From Paenibacillus planticolens (GTDB lineage: Bacteria > Bacillota > Bacilli > Paenibacillales > NBRC-103111), in assembly GCF_013141725.1 (NCBI RefSeq), contig NZ_WHNZ01000030.1, positions 124,001-188,000 of the forward strand: a stretch of DNA of 64,000 nucleotides. Reading direction: 5' to 3'. Position 1 is the stretch's first letter; the number at the start of each line of letters is the position of its first letter. Made by a program: the position numbers and the translations under genes. Positions 31,703 through 40,386 of this stretch are shown here, in pieces. The notes beneath the pieces are model-generated. The model was not told the DNA's origin and made no database searches. It saw nothing but the letters and a program-made list of their open reading frames with translations.

Positions 31703-32426
31703 CCCCTTCTCCCATCCTTAGTAACTCAGCTCGACTGGTAGTAGGGACGATCTTTTCAGAGATCGCCTTGTCCACTGCAACGCTTGACTGAGCGTTCATT
31801 CCTCCTGATGGGATTTTAATTATCTGTCCGATCTGCAGGCTATATTCATCGTCAATGCCATTTCCTTTGGCGAGAATCTCCCATTTGCTGCCGTCCCCGT
31901 AAACGTCGGCTTTTGCAGCTATACCCCAAAGAGTGTCCCCTGCCCTGACTGTGTATGAGCGGTCAAGCGTCTCTACTAATACTCCCGTATCATACGAAAC
32001 GGTGCTCGCAGCAGACGCTACAAAAGATTGACCATCAACATTCGAAATGTCCAGCAACTGGTCCGCTGGAAAACAAACGATCAAGGAAATTGAGTAATCG
32101 ACTCGGTCTGTTCGCTTAATCTGCGGTCTGTACTTTTGAATCCGTACAGTCTTCTGAATATCGCCGCAACTGAGCGTCAACTCTTTTCCGCTCCACCAGA
32201 GAGACTCGATTTGATCATTGTGTGATAAAGCTTCATCGCCAACAAAGCTTCCCGAGAAATCTAGCAGTTTTTCTCCCATACCCATATCTTGATAATCCGG
32301 CGGGCCTCCTGGAAATTCGAGTTTGGCAATCGATCGGTCCATGTCGAAATCTAGGGAGCCCTTCGGGGCAATAGGGAAAACAAAATCACCCAGTATAAAT
32401 TGACTGCCCAGCTGCATGAATTTCAC
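31680..32426 (-). CDS. xkdP: LysM-domain tail protein (XkdP-like)
   Basis: 248 residues. Residues 1-145 are a beta-rich baseplate/tail domain (QLGSQFILGDFVFPIAP at the start). Residues ~158-206 are a LysM domain: YTVRAGDTLWGIAAKADVYG, then ILAKGNGIDDEYSLQIGQII with the IPSG end. In PBSX the equivalent XkdP lies right after the tape measure, as here. The LysM domain may bind peptidoglycan during entry or act as an assembly module. Confidence 0.88.
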   Translation of the reverse strand: MKFMQLGSQFILGDFVFPIAPKGSLDFDMDRSIAKLEFPGGPPDYQDMGMGEKLLDFSGSFVGDEALSHNDQIESLWWSGKELTLSCGDIQKTVRIQKYRPQIKRTDRVDYSISLIVCFPADQLLDISNVDGQSFVASAASTVSYDTGVLVETLDRSYTVRAGDTLWGIAAKADVYGDGSKWEILAKGNGIDDEYSLQIGQIIKIPSGGMNAQSSVAVDKAISEKIVPTTSRAELLRMGEGVGAVELS

Positions 32427-32432
32427 TCCCTC

Positions 32433-34700
32433 CTATTGCCCATTTTCAGCAAGCCATCTTAATCTTGACACATTCGCCTTTTCGTCAAACACAATACGGG
32501 CAGCAGCATCCGGCTCTGGAGAAGTCACGTAAATGTGATTCGTACTGTTATCTTGATACGCCTTTTGAACACCAGAAGCATTTTTGCTTTGTTGGTTCTC
32601 GTATTTGCTCGTATCGATCTTAGGCAGCCAGCTAAACATAGGATCGCTGCGGTCTACTGTTAATGCTTTGGTTTTGCCTTTGAATGCATTTACAGCAGAA
32701 TCGGCAAGCTTATTGCCAATCGCACTGCCTGCTACTCCTCCGATAATTCCGCCAAGAATACCACCGATGACTGTTCCTAGTCCCGGGACAACCGAGCCAA
32801 TTGCCGCTCCTAACGCTGCGCCGGCTTCCGCTCCTGCCCAGCCTCCGATCACTGTTCCGCTGGCTTTAGCTGCGGCTTCCATCTTATGGCCTTCCGGAGC
32901 GGTCGTTACATCGTAAGCCCCCATGGCTAAACCGACTGGGAGGAGCACTCCGGCTCGAGATCCAGCCCCTTTTAAAACACTGGCTGAAGCACCAACGGCA
33001 GTCGACAAACGACCCGGTGTGCTGGATCTACTGCTCCTTGGAGGTAATCCTCCTCCGGCTACAGTTGTTCCAGAGCCTCCTGCAGCACCTGCTGCACCTC
33101 CGTTGATTGCTCTACCGTAAACATTCACAATGTTCGCTTGGATGGCTTGGGCTGGTAGTGCCTTCGATACAGCAGCTTTTGTACTAAGGGTACTGAATGT
33201 AGCAGACAGTCCTTTTGCCGCTAAAACTAGCGGGCTAATCACAAGACTGCCAATTGTTCCGATAGCTAGTTTTGCAGATCCTAAAACCAACATAAATCCA
33301 CCAAATTCAAGCGCACCTTTGGAAATGGCACTAACAAGATCTTTATGAGTGTTAACCCAAGTCGTAGCGCTTGCAACCATTGGACCCAGTTCGTGAGCAA
33401 ACTTTGTTGCTTCAGGAAGTAATTGATCACCGATCGCTAAACCCAAGCCTTCAAACTTACTTTTCAAGGCGTGAAGCTCACCCTCAAAAAGAGAACGTGC
33501 CGTGGTGATGTTCTCGTGTAGACTCTTTTGACCGCTGGTTGATCCTTTCACCTTATCGAACATCTCTTTGTGAGAAGTGATAATTGCGAAATCTTGTCCT
33601 TGCTCACCGAAAATGTGATTCATCTTCGCAGCCCATTCTAGTTCACTGTTGCCGGCTTTAATAAACTCTTTATGCTTTTCAGTTAAGACATCCACCATAT
33701 CAGAGTATTTCTTAATGTGATCTTTGTCCTTAAGAAGTGCAGCTCCTTGAAATCCAAGGATTTTCCCCTTCTTATCCGTTGTCACGCCATCCAAGAGGCC
33801 TACGTCATTCATCGCATCAAGCTGCTTCTGACCACCTCTTGTACCAAGAAACTTGTACGGATTGATACGCTCAGCAAAATCTTTAATATGTGTACCAGCC
33901 ATGGACCCCTCCATGCCGTTTACAGCTGCCAGAGCTGATGCATCAAGCATATCGTTCTCGTCCCAGCCTAAATTCTTTACAACCGGCATTGCGTACTTAA
34001 ACGTCTCGCCGAGACTCTCAGATGAAGCATGCGTGACGTTAACCACTCGGAAGAGTGAGTCCGCGAATTTCTCCAGTTTATCCGAGTCATTTGTAATCCT
34101 GGCATCCTCGGCCATACGTGCAAAGTTGTATGCCGATCGTTCTGGAGAGGACGTCTTCTTAGCTAATACTTCCATCTCAGCAACATAAGTTGCTTCTGGC
34201 AAAACAGTTTTTAAATTCTTTTGAGAGATCTGTGCACGTGCAAGCTCTATTCCAATTCCTAGAATATCTTTCTGAGAAAATAGGGTTAACCCAGATAGAT
34301 CCTGAGCTTGCTTCCTTATATCCTTTAGTTTCTCACTGGTCATATTGAGATTGTATACACCAGATAGTGCAAATTCCTGCATTTGCACCTCGCCTGCCTT
34401 CTTAATGGTTGCAATCAAAGGTGCAACCGTGGCGGCTCCCGTAGCGATATCCCCGAATCCAGCTGATTTCATCTTATCAAACTTGCTTTTTAGCTCATCT
34501 AGCCCTTTCGACGCCTGCTGCATCCCTTTATTCATCGCTTCAAAAAACTTAGCCCCGTTGTTTGGACCCGATCCAAGGGATTGCATCTGCTGTTTAACCT
34601 TCTTAACGTTATCCGTCATTCTTTTTATTTCAGGACTCAATAAGTTAACAGCTGAAAAAGTTATCGAAACCCTTTGATTAGCTCCTGCAGCACTAGACAT
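32433..34700 (-). CDS. Tail tape measure protein
   Basis: 755 residues. N-terminal coiled-coil (~10-75), then a TP901-like tape-measure core (GELQMQEF-type helices; LTLFSQKDILGIGIELARAQ, MEGSMAGTHIKDFAERINPY, ELEWAAKMNHIFGEQGQDF at ~350). Hydrophobic spans occur near 455-500 and a glycine-zipper segment (AGAEAGAALGAAIGSVVPG to GSAIGNKLADSAVN) near 625-675, likely the part inserted in the host membrane during DNA entry. Length sets the tail length. It follows the frameshifted chaperone gene, the standard order. Confidence 0.9.
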   Translation of the reverse strand: MSSAAGANQRVSITFSAVNLLSPEIKRMTDNVKKVKQQMQSLGSGPNNGAKFFEAMNKGMQQASKGLDELKSKFDKMKSAGFGDIATGAATVAPLIATIKKAGEVQMQEFALSGVYNLNMTSEKLKDIRKQAQDLSGLTLFSQKDILGIGIELARAQISQKNLKTVLPEATYVAEMEVLAKKTSSPERSAYNFARMAEDARITNDSDKLEKFADSLFRVVNVTHASSESLGETFKYAMPVVKNLGWDENDMLDASALAAVNGMEGSMAGTHIKDFAERINPYKFLGTRGGQKQLDAMNDVGLLDGVTTDKKGKILGFQGAALLKDKDHIKKYSDMVDVLTEKHKEFIKAGNSELEWAAKMNHIFGEQGQDFAIITSHKEMFDKVKGSTSGQKSLHENITTARSLFEGELHALKSKFEGLGLAIGDQLLPEATKFAHELGPMVASATTWVNTHKDLVSAISKGALEFGGFMLVLGSAKLAIGTIGSLVISPLVLAAKGLSATFSTLSTKAAVSKALPAQAIQANIVNVYGRAINGGAAGAAGGSGTTVAGGGLPPRSSRSSTPGRLSTAVGASASVLKGAGSRAGVLLPVGLAMGAYDVTTAPEGHKMEAAAKASGTVIGGWAGAEAGAALGAAIGSVVPGLGTVIGGILGGIIGGVAGSAIGNKLADSAVNAFKGKTKALTVDRSDPMFSWLPKIDTSKYENQQSKNASGVQKAYQDNSTNHIYVTSPEPDAAARIVFDEKANVSRLRWLAENGQ

Positions 34701-34770
34701 GATGATCTCACCTCCCCGATTTACTCAGCATACGTACGCGACATACACTCAGGAAAACGGAGAGTCCCCA

Positions 34771-34938
34771 TTAGGACTCCCCATCTAGAACTTGGTTTTT
34801 CTTCTCGACATAATCGAGAGCACCCTTATAAAGCAGATGCTGCTCAATATCTGTCATTCGACTCCAGCTTTCCCAGCTGACACTTCCTTTGCCTACGTCG
34901 TTGACGTAGAAGAATCGGCGGATCCAGAGCCGTTCAGC
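34771..34938 (-). CDS. -1 frame extension of the tail assembly chaperone
   Basis: 55 codons open in the -1 frame from the slippery site to TAA at 34771, encoding among others SWESWSRMTDIEQHLLYKGAL and DYVEKKNQVLDGES. It has no start or ribosome site of its own. Made only as a fusion after frameshifting (~164 residues in total versus 123). Corresponds to the T domain of lambda gpGT, which recruits the tape measure protein. Confidence 0.75.
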   Translation of the reverse strand, partial: AERLWIRRFFYVNDVGKGSVSWESWSRMTDIEQHLLYKGALDYVEKKNQVLDGES

Positions 34939-35264
34939 AAAAAATCAACCACTTGATCCATCTTATCCAGAGATTCATTGCTTAGAGCGAACATCTTGGA
35001 AAAAACCGCCTTGTAATATGCAACATCTGCATTAGACCAGCTTTGGAAGGTGAACTTGTAATCTCCGATTGTTGCCTTATCGTCTACTTTAGTGACGCAC
35101 TTTGCAGCAATGTAGAGATCGGCAAGTTCAGACATGGTTACATAATCGTCCGATCCTGCTGGGTTCTTTTTCAGGACTTCTAAACGATCTCCACCTGTCG
35201 GTTCACGAAAAAAAATAACCTTACCGCTTTTTGGCAAAGTCAATGGGCCAAATTCTTTTGACAT
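34893..35264 (-). CDS. xkdN: Tail assembly chaperone (XkdN-like), zero-frame product
   Basis: 123 residues. KEFGPLTLPKSGKVIFFREP, then ELADLYIAAKCVTKVDDKA and YYKAVFSKMFALSNESLDKM, match the XkdN-like tail assembly chaperones. The C-terminal tail GSGSADSSTSTT is short and disordered, as for gpG-type products. A TTTTTTG slippery heptamer 15 codons before the stop allows -1 frameshifting into the 34771..34938 extension. It sits between the tube protein and tape measure, where every long-tailed phage has this pair. Confidence 0.85.
   Translation of the reverse strand: MSKEFGPLTLPKSGKVIFFREPTGGDRLEVLKKNPAGSDDYVTMSELADLYIAAKCVTKVDDKATIGDYKFTFQSWSNADVAYYKAVFSKMFALSNESLDKMDQVVDFLLNGSGSADSSTSTT
34938..34944 (-). 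promoter_or_regulatory. Programmed -1 ribosomal frameshift site
   Basis: On the minus strand GAT TTT TTG: the heptamer T TTT TTG is in the zero frame and follows the X XXY YYZ rule. Slipping back one base enters a frame open for 55 codons to 34771. Confidence 0.78.
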
Positions 35265-35268
35265 GGGT

Positions 35269-35706
35269 TTAAACCTCCTCTATTCCTTCTGCTTTGAAGG
35301 AGTAATCACTATTTACAACCGCTTTACCTTTTGTAAAAGACAAGCCAATTTTATCAATAATGCATTGTGACAAATTGTAACGGCCAACAAGCCCTTTTTC
35401 TGGCACATTAAAGTCTGCAGAGATGACATACCTCGGCTGCGTAAATTTAATGTCGGGGCCGAGTGTAGAAGTATCAAACGCCGCTTTCACAGCCCCGCCT
35501 GCGTCAATGTAGCCTCGCTTCAAGGTTCCGTCCAGCGTGACCTCTCCGTCCAAATAGATTGGCATCTTGGAATTAAGCGTCATGTATGCCTCAGCTTCGC
35601 TGTTGATATTTAAGCTCATCTCTTCGAACTCTCCTACAAGTGCAGGACCGTTAACTCCAACTACTGTGACCGAGACATCAAATCCTTGTAATGGTCGTGC
35701 TGTCAA
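35269..35706 (-). CDS. xkdM: Tail tube protein (XkdM-like)
   Basis: 145 residues, all beta in character. EFEEMSLNINSEAEAYMTLNSKMPIYLDGEV and GYIDAGGAVKAAF are typical of the DUF2001/XkdM tube family. It polymerises into the inner tube beneath the sheath. It lies directly after the sheath gene and before the chaperone. Confidence 0.88.
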   Translation of the reverse strand: MTARPLQGFDVSVTVVGVNGPALVGEFEEMSLNINSEAEAYMTLNSKMPIYLDGEVTLDGTLKRGYIDAGGAVKAAFDTSTLGPDIKFTQPRYVISADFNVPEKGLVGRYNLSQCIIDKIGLSFTKGKAVVNSDYSFKAEGIEEV

Positions 35707-35721
35707 TTAAAACACCTCCCT

Positions 35722-37152
35722 TTAGCCGATGTACCGACCGATGTTGTGGTCGATAAAGTCGGCCGCATAGCTCGGTCTGATTGAGATTTGAGTAATTACC
35801 CGGCGAGCTGCCATTGTCGTACCCGTATTATTCGATGCATCACAAACCGTCGGCTTGAAGTCGTAGATCTCCTCAGTGTTATCTCTATGCTGACGAAGGA
35901 GTTCATCGATCTGCGTCTTGATCGTTCTCAGAAGCGAATTCGTAATTGGCCGTGACTTTGCCCACTGGGTTTGAATCCAGATCTCCGTCTCGATCTTGTC
36001 AAACTCCCGTCGAATCGAAGTTTGCGACCAGTCATCCGTTCCGCTACCCTGCACGTAATTGTAAGTGGTAACGCCGTTACTAATTCGGAAATCGTTCGTA
36101 GCGTTGTTTAGTGCAATCGGAGAAATCCTTGCAACGGTAAGCGCAATAAGATCGTCCTCAATAAGCGCTCGCTCTGTTCCGAGAATGCCTTTCACCACTT
36201 GGTTAGAAGGTGATACCCATGCGTTCAAAGTGGCGAGAATGCCGGCATAATAACCATCTGGAGCCGCGTAAATAGTCGGATACTCCTGAGGAATAACCCA
36301 CGGATAAGACACAATTGTACGCTGCTCATTATAAGTTTGAGCTGCTGCAGCTTGTGTTGGTGTTAACCCTTTATTCGTGTTTGTCACCGCAATTCTCAAG
36401 CCATTTTGTACATTGGCCAGCTTACATTGAGAGATCATTGCTGCCTGAATCGCTTGGGAATACTGCTGAGCACAAACCACGATATTCACGTAAACGGCTT
36501 CTAAGGCCTTCAGCCCGGTTCGGTTACCTGATGCATCTGTTGTACCGATGTAGTCGCTATCCGCTGTCGTGGCGCCGTCGTCTCCGCCTATCAGCGGGGT
36601 ATCCGCGAGTGGTACCGGAATGGCTGTTGCAGCGGCTGCCTTGGTCAAAGCTACATGTTGAGAGTTAATAGACAAATTGGTCAAATCGAGATTATCCCAA
36701 GTTTCTACTGCAACTTTCTTGTACGATACTACAAGCTTGAATGTATTCAAATTCGTGCCTGCGAGCACCTGTACAGAAACGCCGTTCCCGTCCGTACCTT
36801 TGTACAATGAGGTGATTGTTACGGAATCCTTTGGCGTTCCAGCCCCGTCTTTGACCGTCAATGCTGCCGCTGCAGCGGAGACAGCCGCCACGCGAACGAT
36901 AACAACTTTATTCGTTCCCTGGTTAAAGGCGCCCATAGCTGAGAGAAAACCAGTTAAACCTAGTATGTAGCCGCCAAACTTACTCACGACATCCGTTAGG
37001 CTGTAACAAGTCGTTGGTACGCCTACCGGGCCTTTCGAAAAAGTACCGACGATACCGATCGTGCCGACCGTGACTCCTGTTGCGGCAACAGGTGCCGGCG
37101 GAGTCTCCGTAATAGACACACGAGGGACGATATATTGATTGCCTTGTGCCAT
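35722..37152 (-). CDS. xkdK: Contractile tail sheath protein (XkdK-like)
   Basis: 476 residues. QGNQYIVPRVSITETPPAPV at the start, GTIGIVGTFSKGPVG, a central alpha/beta region with PWVIPQEYPTIYAAPDGYYAG, and the C-terminal NDFRISNGVTTY...EIWIQTQWAKSRPIT and SIRPSYAADFID. This is the Phage_sheath_1 family. Its presence shows a myovirus-type contractile tail. Confidence 0.9.
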   Translation of the reverse strand: MAQGNQYIVPRVSITETPPAPVAATGVTVGTIGIVGTFSKGPVGVPTTCYSLTDVVSKFGGYILGLTGFLSAMGAFNQGTNKVVIVRVAAVSAAAAALTVKDGAGTPKDSVTITSLYKGTDGNGVSVQVLAGTNLNTFKLVVSYKKVAVETWDNLDLTNLSINSQHVALTKAAAATAIPVPLADTPLIGGDDGATTADSDYIGTTDASGNRTGLKALEAVYVNIVVCAQQYSQAIQAAMISQCKLANVQNGLRIAVTNTNKGLTPTQAAAAQTYNEQRTIVSYPWVIPQEYPTIYAAPDGYYAGILATLNAWVSPSNQVVKGILGTERALIEDDLIALTVARISPIALNNATNDFRISNGVTTYNYVQGSGTDDWSQTSIRREFDKIETEIWIQTQWAKSRPITNSLLRTIKTQIDELLRQHRDNTEEIYDFKPTVCDASNNTGTTMAARRVITQISIRPSYAADFIDHNIGRYIG

Positions 37153-37168
37153 TCGTTTTCACACCTTC

Positions 37169-37666
37169 CTATAATTCAATTTCAATTTTCTCGCCCTTAT
37201 CAAACGAAGCCTCTACTGTTTTAACCAGTGGAGGTGCATCTTTCTCGGATCGTTGACGAGACTCATAATACTTCACGTCGTAATCAATCATGGCATAATG
37301 CAGGAGCTGACCTTGATTCACTTGGTCACTTTCAAATGTGATCTCAGTTACTGAGGACGCGTCAACCAAACCCCCAAGATACATGTTTTCCAGAAGCGTG
37401 AAACGAATCTCTCTCGCGAGATTGCGTATCGTTGCCTCACCCTTCTCTGCATTCATATCGTGGGTATAGACATAGATCCGGACTGGGGCAGTTGCCTCGT
37501 CCTGATCGCGATCGTAGTCATTGTATTTGATTCTTCCACAACCGATCGAAACAGTGGGTTTTAATCCCGGTATCATGCCATCAACGAGATTATACTTACT
37601 GATCGATGATAGTCTCTCCTCTGCTTGCAAGGTTGACTGGATTGCGTTGAGAATCTCATCAATCAT
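37169..37666 (-). CDS. Tail terminator / neck-type protein
   Basis: 165 residues. MIDEILNAIQSTLQAEERL at the start, VSIGCGRIKYNDYDRDQDEATAPVRIYVY with the VRIYVY strand and LAREIRFTLLENMY. The layout (helix, strand with repeated VRIY, helix) resembles tail terminator proteins of the gpU/XkdJ type. It lies between the morphogenesis protein and the sheath, the right place for tail completion. Exact family not certain. Confidence 0.6.
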   Translation of the reverse strand: MIDEILNAIQSTLQAEERLSSISKYNLVDGMIPGLKPTVSIGCGRIKYNDYDRDQDEATAPVRIYVYTHDMNAEKGEATIRNLAREIRFTLLENMYLGGLVDASSVTEITFESDQVNQGQLLHYAMIDYDVKYYESRQRSEKDAPPLVKTVEASFDKGEKIEIEL

Positions 37667-38262
37667 CCTATTTCACCTCTTGTGACATAATCTTTAGCCA
37701 TTCTCAATATCACTTGGACATCGGTTTGCTGGAGCACCAGGAATGGTCGAGCAGGCACTTTAACACGTTTCAGAATCTTGTACTGCCCGCCGCCAATTGG
37801 AATGAACAATGCTCTTTTTTTCTTCGGAACGATTGAGCCCCCGAGCTGATGTAGCCTGGCGTAAATAAGCGAGGAGCCTACCTCCACTTCAGACGCAGTC
37901 AGCCTGCCTTGCACAATGGATTTTCGCAGCTCTCCTGAATTCTGCAAAATCTTACGAGTCCCGAGCGCGCCCAGATTACGGATGATTTGCCGATTCTGCC
38001 CCGCTTTTGTTTTGTGGGACTTCATGGCAGAATCAATGGCTCCCTGCTCATAAATCTGCTTCGTAAGAGGTGCCCAACCCTTCCACTTCGCAGGTCGACC
38101 CTGATGATCGAAGTTCTCGTGAGCGGACTTGATAAGTATTGTGCCGACAGCGCCAAAGAAGGGCCGAAGATTCAATGATCTCCGACCCATAGCTTCCATC
38201 GCTTTTACAACTTCCGAGACATCCACCTTAATGTCTATTGACCGGTCATCACTCATCGCCAA
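37663..38262 (-). CDS. Phage virion morphogenesis protein (Mu gpG-like)
   Basis: 199 residues. IDIKVDVSEVVKAMEAMGRR, SAHENFDHQGRPAKWKGWAPLT, LQNSGELRKSIVQG and YARLHQLGGSIVPKK give the classic Phage_tail_S/virion morphogenesis signature (F...G.PW..L, G.L..S...., A..HQ.G). Acts at the head-tail junction. 4-bp overlap with the following gene. Confidence 0.85.
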   Translation of the reverse strand: MAMSDDRSIDIKVDVSEVVKAMEAMGRRSLNLRPFFGAVGTILIKSAHENFDHQGRPAKWKGWAPLTKQIYEQGAIDSAMKSHKTKAGQNRQIIRNLGALGTRKILQNSGELRKSIVQGRLTASEVEVGSSLIYARLHQLGGSIVPKKKRALFIPIGGGQYKILKRVKVPARPFLVLQQTDVQVILRMAKDYVTRGEIG

Positions 38263-38723
38263 TTCCTCGATATCGGTGAATGCGTCGCATTGTTAAATCG
38301 CTGTAAATGCCCTTCTAAGGGGCTTTGTTTAGGCGTCGTAGTTGCAATCCTTTTACGCATCTCAGGTGCATTGGGTGCTTGCTCCACGATGCCGGGCAAT
38401 CCGTTAAGCGTTGATGCATCAAGTACATGATTTAAGTCAGAATCCGCGCGCTTGCGGTATACCTCAGCCAGCGGCGTGTCCTCGCGGTAGTTAATGCCCG
38501 AAAAGTGATGCTGACATATAAGAGCTCCCGCCATGTCTGCACAAATAGATTGGATGATGCCTGGGATCGGCTCAACGAGAGGGACCTTGTATTGCGGTCT
38601 GAGCTTGTCGTTAATCCGTATTTCAGCCTTCGCAATATATCGCTCGACATCCTCATCTAAGAAATCAGTGTCCGAGATAAGCTGATGCAGATCTCGGACG
38701 TCTTGCGGCGTACAGTAGGGCAT
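38253..38723 (-). CDS. Head-tail connector, DUF1320 (Mu gp36-like)
   Basis: 156 residues. CTPQDVRDLHQLISDTDFLDEDVERYIAKAEIRINDKLRPQY, cited by its landmarks DVERYIAKAE and INDKLRPQY, is the DUF1320/gp36 pattern: a small helical adaptor. ADMAGALICQHHF follows. It is directly after the major capsid gene. The last ~45 residues are Pro/Asn-rich and vary in this family. Confidence 0.82.
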   Translation of the reverse strand: MPYCTPQDVRDLHQLISDTDFLDEDVERYIAKAEIRINDKLRPQYKVPLVEPIPGIIQSICADMAGALICQHHFSGINYREDTPLAEVYRKRADSDLNHVLDASTLNGLPGIVEQAPNAPEMRKRIATTTPKQSPLEGHLQRFNNATHSPISRNWR

Positions 38724-38739
38724 GTGCAGCCCTCCTTTT

Positions 38740-39738
38740 TTAGTCGATCTTACCGACCAAGAACCATTCAGGATGGTGCATACGCGGTAAGCCGTTAATG
38801 CCTACAGTAATATCTACATACGGATTCTTTTCATTCGAAGACTTATCCTCGATAACTGCAAATTTACCCGGCTGCGGATTATCCATGCCGCCATTTTGCA
38901 GTGCTAGCGTAGAACAGAAATCCATGGCTTTTTCTCGTCCTTTTGCGATACCTACGAAAGTACCCTCGGGTAGGAAATATTGAAAATCCGTACCGTTAGT
39001 ACTATAGCCTTCCGTATATACCTCAAAGTCGATTTGCGGGAACAGCATTTTCATTGCATTAGTGATATTCGACGATGTAAGGTTCAAAGCATATACGCTT
39101 TGTTTTAGCAGGTCGCGAATGACTTCGTTTGCTGCAAATGCTTTAGCCAAGTCGTGATTCATGATAATGCGATCAAGTTTTGCCCCTGTTCCATGGAACA
39201 GGGTTACCATCTCATCCAGCACATTTGGGATGTTAATCGTTGGGTCAGAGAGAAGATGATACGTTTTCTTGTTCTTAGACGGAATTTTCATATCTACGCT
39301 GTATTTGACGCCGTTTTCGTCCACATCGACTTTCCCTTTTGTTACTGCAGCAAACTTAAGCTGCTCGAGGCGAGTTTCAAGACGTGTGTTCAATTCGTTC
39401 GATCTACGGACAACACGCAAACGTCCGGCGCGCTCATTAAACGTGCCCTCTTGTCTGGCGTACAAAAGCTCCTCTTCGTTAATTCGATACGTTTCTCTCC
39501 AGTACCCGGTAGCGTATTTACGTACCGATTGCCCTGACAATGTTGCAACCTTAGGCTCTGAATTTAACGCATGCGGAGGAGTAATTCCCGCTGTAGCGTT
39601 GATGACATCAACTTGAATTTCTGCGGCATTTGCAGTATCCGCTGGGCAAAACGTATTCCCGATAAAAGCTGATGTGTCTACGATCGTGTTGCGCACGATA
39701 TGGTTAATCTCTTGAGTAGTTGGAAAATTCATTGGCAT
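38740..39738 (-). CDS. Major capsid protein
   Basis: 332 residues with an HK97-like gpE/Mu-T-type pattern: helical N-arm (TQEINHIVRNTIVDTSAFIG), VATLSGQSVRKYATGYWRETY, an E-loop and spine helix region (RAGRLRVVRRSNELNTRLETR), and a conserved C-terminal IMNHDLAKAFAANEVIRDLL followed by the beta sheet ending HPEWFLVGKID. It follows the decoration protein gene with an 18-base gap. Confidence 0.87.
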   Translation of the reverse strand: MPMNFPTTQEINHIVRNTIVDTSAFIGNTFCPADTANAAEIQVDVINATAGITPPHALNSEPKVATLSGQSVRKYATGYWRETYRINEEELLYARQEGTFNERAGRLRVVRRSNELNTRLETRLEQLKFAAVTKGKVDVDENGVKYSVDMKIPSKNKKTYHLLSDPTINIPNVLDEMVTLFHGTGAKLDRIIMNHDLAKAFAANEVIRDLLKQSVYALNLTSSNITNAMKMLFPQIDFEVYTEGYSTNGTDFQYFLPEGTFVGIAKGREKAMDFCSTLALQNGGMDNPQPGKFAVIEDKSSNEKNPYVDITVGINGLPRMHHPEWFLVGKID

Positions 39739-39755
39739 TGTCTATTCACCCTTTC

Positions 39756-40373
39756 CTAAACCAAATAAATGGATTCATTTTGTCCAGCTGCATTCAGCCC
39801 AAACGGAATTGAGCGAGCTACCAGATCTTTTGTTACAAACGCATCTACGCCCACGAGTTGAGATTGATAGAACTTACCTGCAACAAATGCGTTAGCAATC
39901 TTGTTTGAAGCTGCATCCGGCACAAAATCACCTAGGATAAGCAATGCTTTCTCTGATCCGTCTTTCACATACAAGAAGTCGCCGATGACAAAAGCGGTAC
40001 CTGGCGCCGAAATGGTCACCGTATTACCGTTTACGGCCGTGATTGTGCCGCAGGTAACAACACCCGTTCCGTCAGCTTTTACGAGAGCTGCAGCTGCACC
40101 AATCGAATTAGCGAAAATCGATCCATCCGTAACGGTTGCTGTTGTAGCCGCCGTGCCTACAGCAGCTGTCAACGCGCTTCTGCGTACCGGACGGTAAAGA
40201 GAATCAGCTGTACTCGCTCCAAGGATCGTTCCTTTATCAAGAACACCTGTATTAGGTGCAATCGTTACTGCAATACGATCATGGATATGATGATCACCGT
40301 GAACACAAATTTGTTTATCTACGTATACCTCGCCATCCGTTCTACCTGGAACGTGGAAGTTGAAATCTGCCAT
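39756..40373 (-). CDS. Head decoration protein
   Basis: 205 residues, Ala/Thr/Val-rich and all beta. DHHIHDRIAVTIAPNTGVLDKGTILG and IANAFVAGKFYQSQLVG fit gpD-like capsid stabilisers, with an internal insert (ATTATVTDGSIFANS to VTISAPGTAFVIGDFLYVKDG) that resembles a small beta domain. Located between protease/scaffold and major capsid genes, the usual place for decoration proteins. Confidence 0.75.
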   Translation of the reverse strand: MADFNFHVPGRTDGEVYVDKQICVHGDHHIHDRIAVTIAPNTGVLDKGTILGASTADSLYRPVRRSALTAAVGTAATTATVTDGSIFANSIGAAAALVKADGTGVVTCGTITAVNGNTVTISAPGTAFVIGDFLYVKDGSEKALLILGDFVPDAASNKIANAFVAGKFYQSQLVGVDAFVTKDLVARSIPFGLNAAGQNESIYLV

Positions 40374-40386
40374 TATTTAACCCTCC

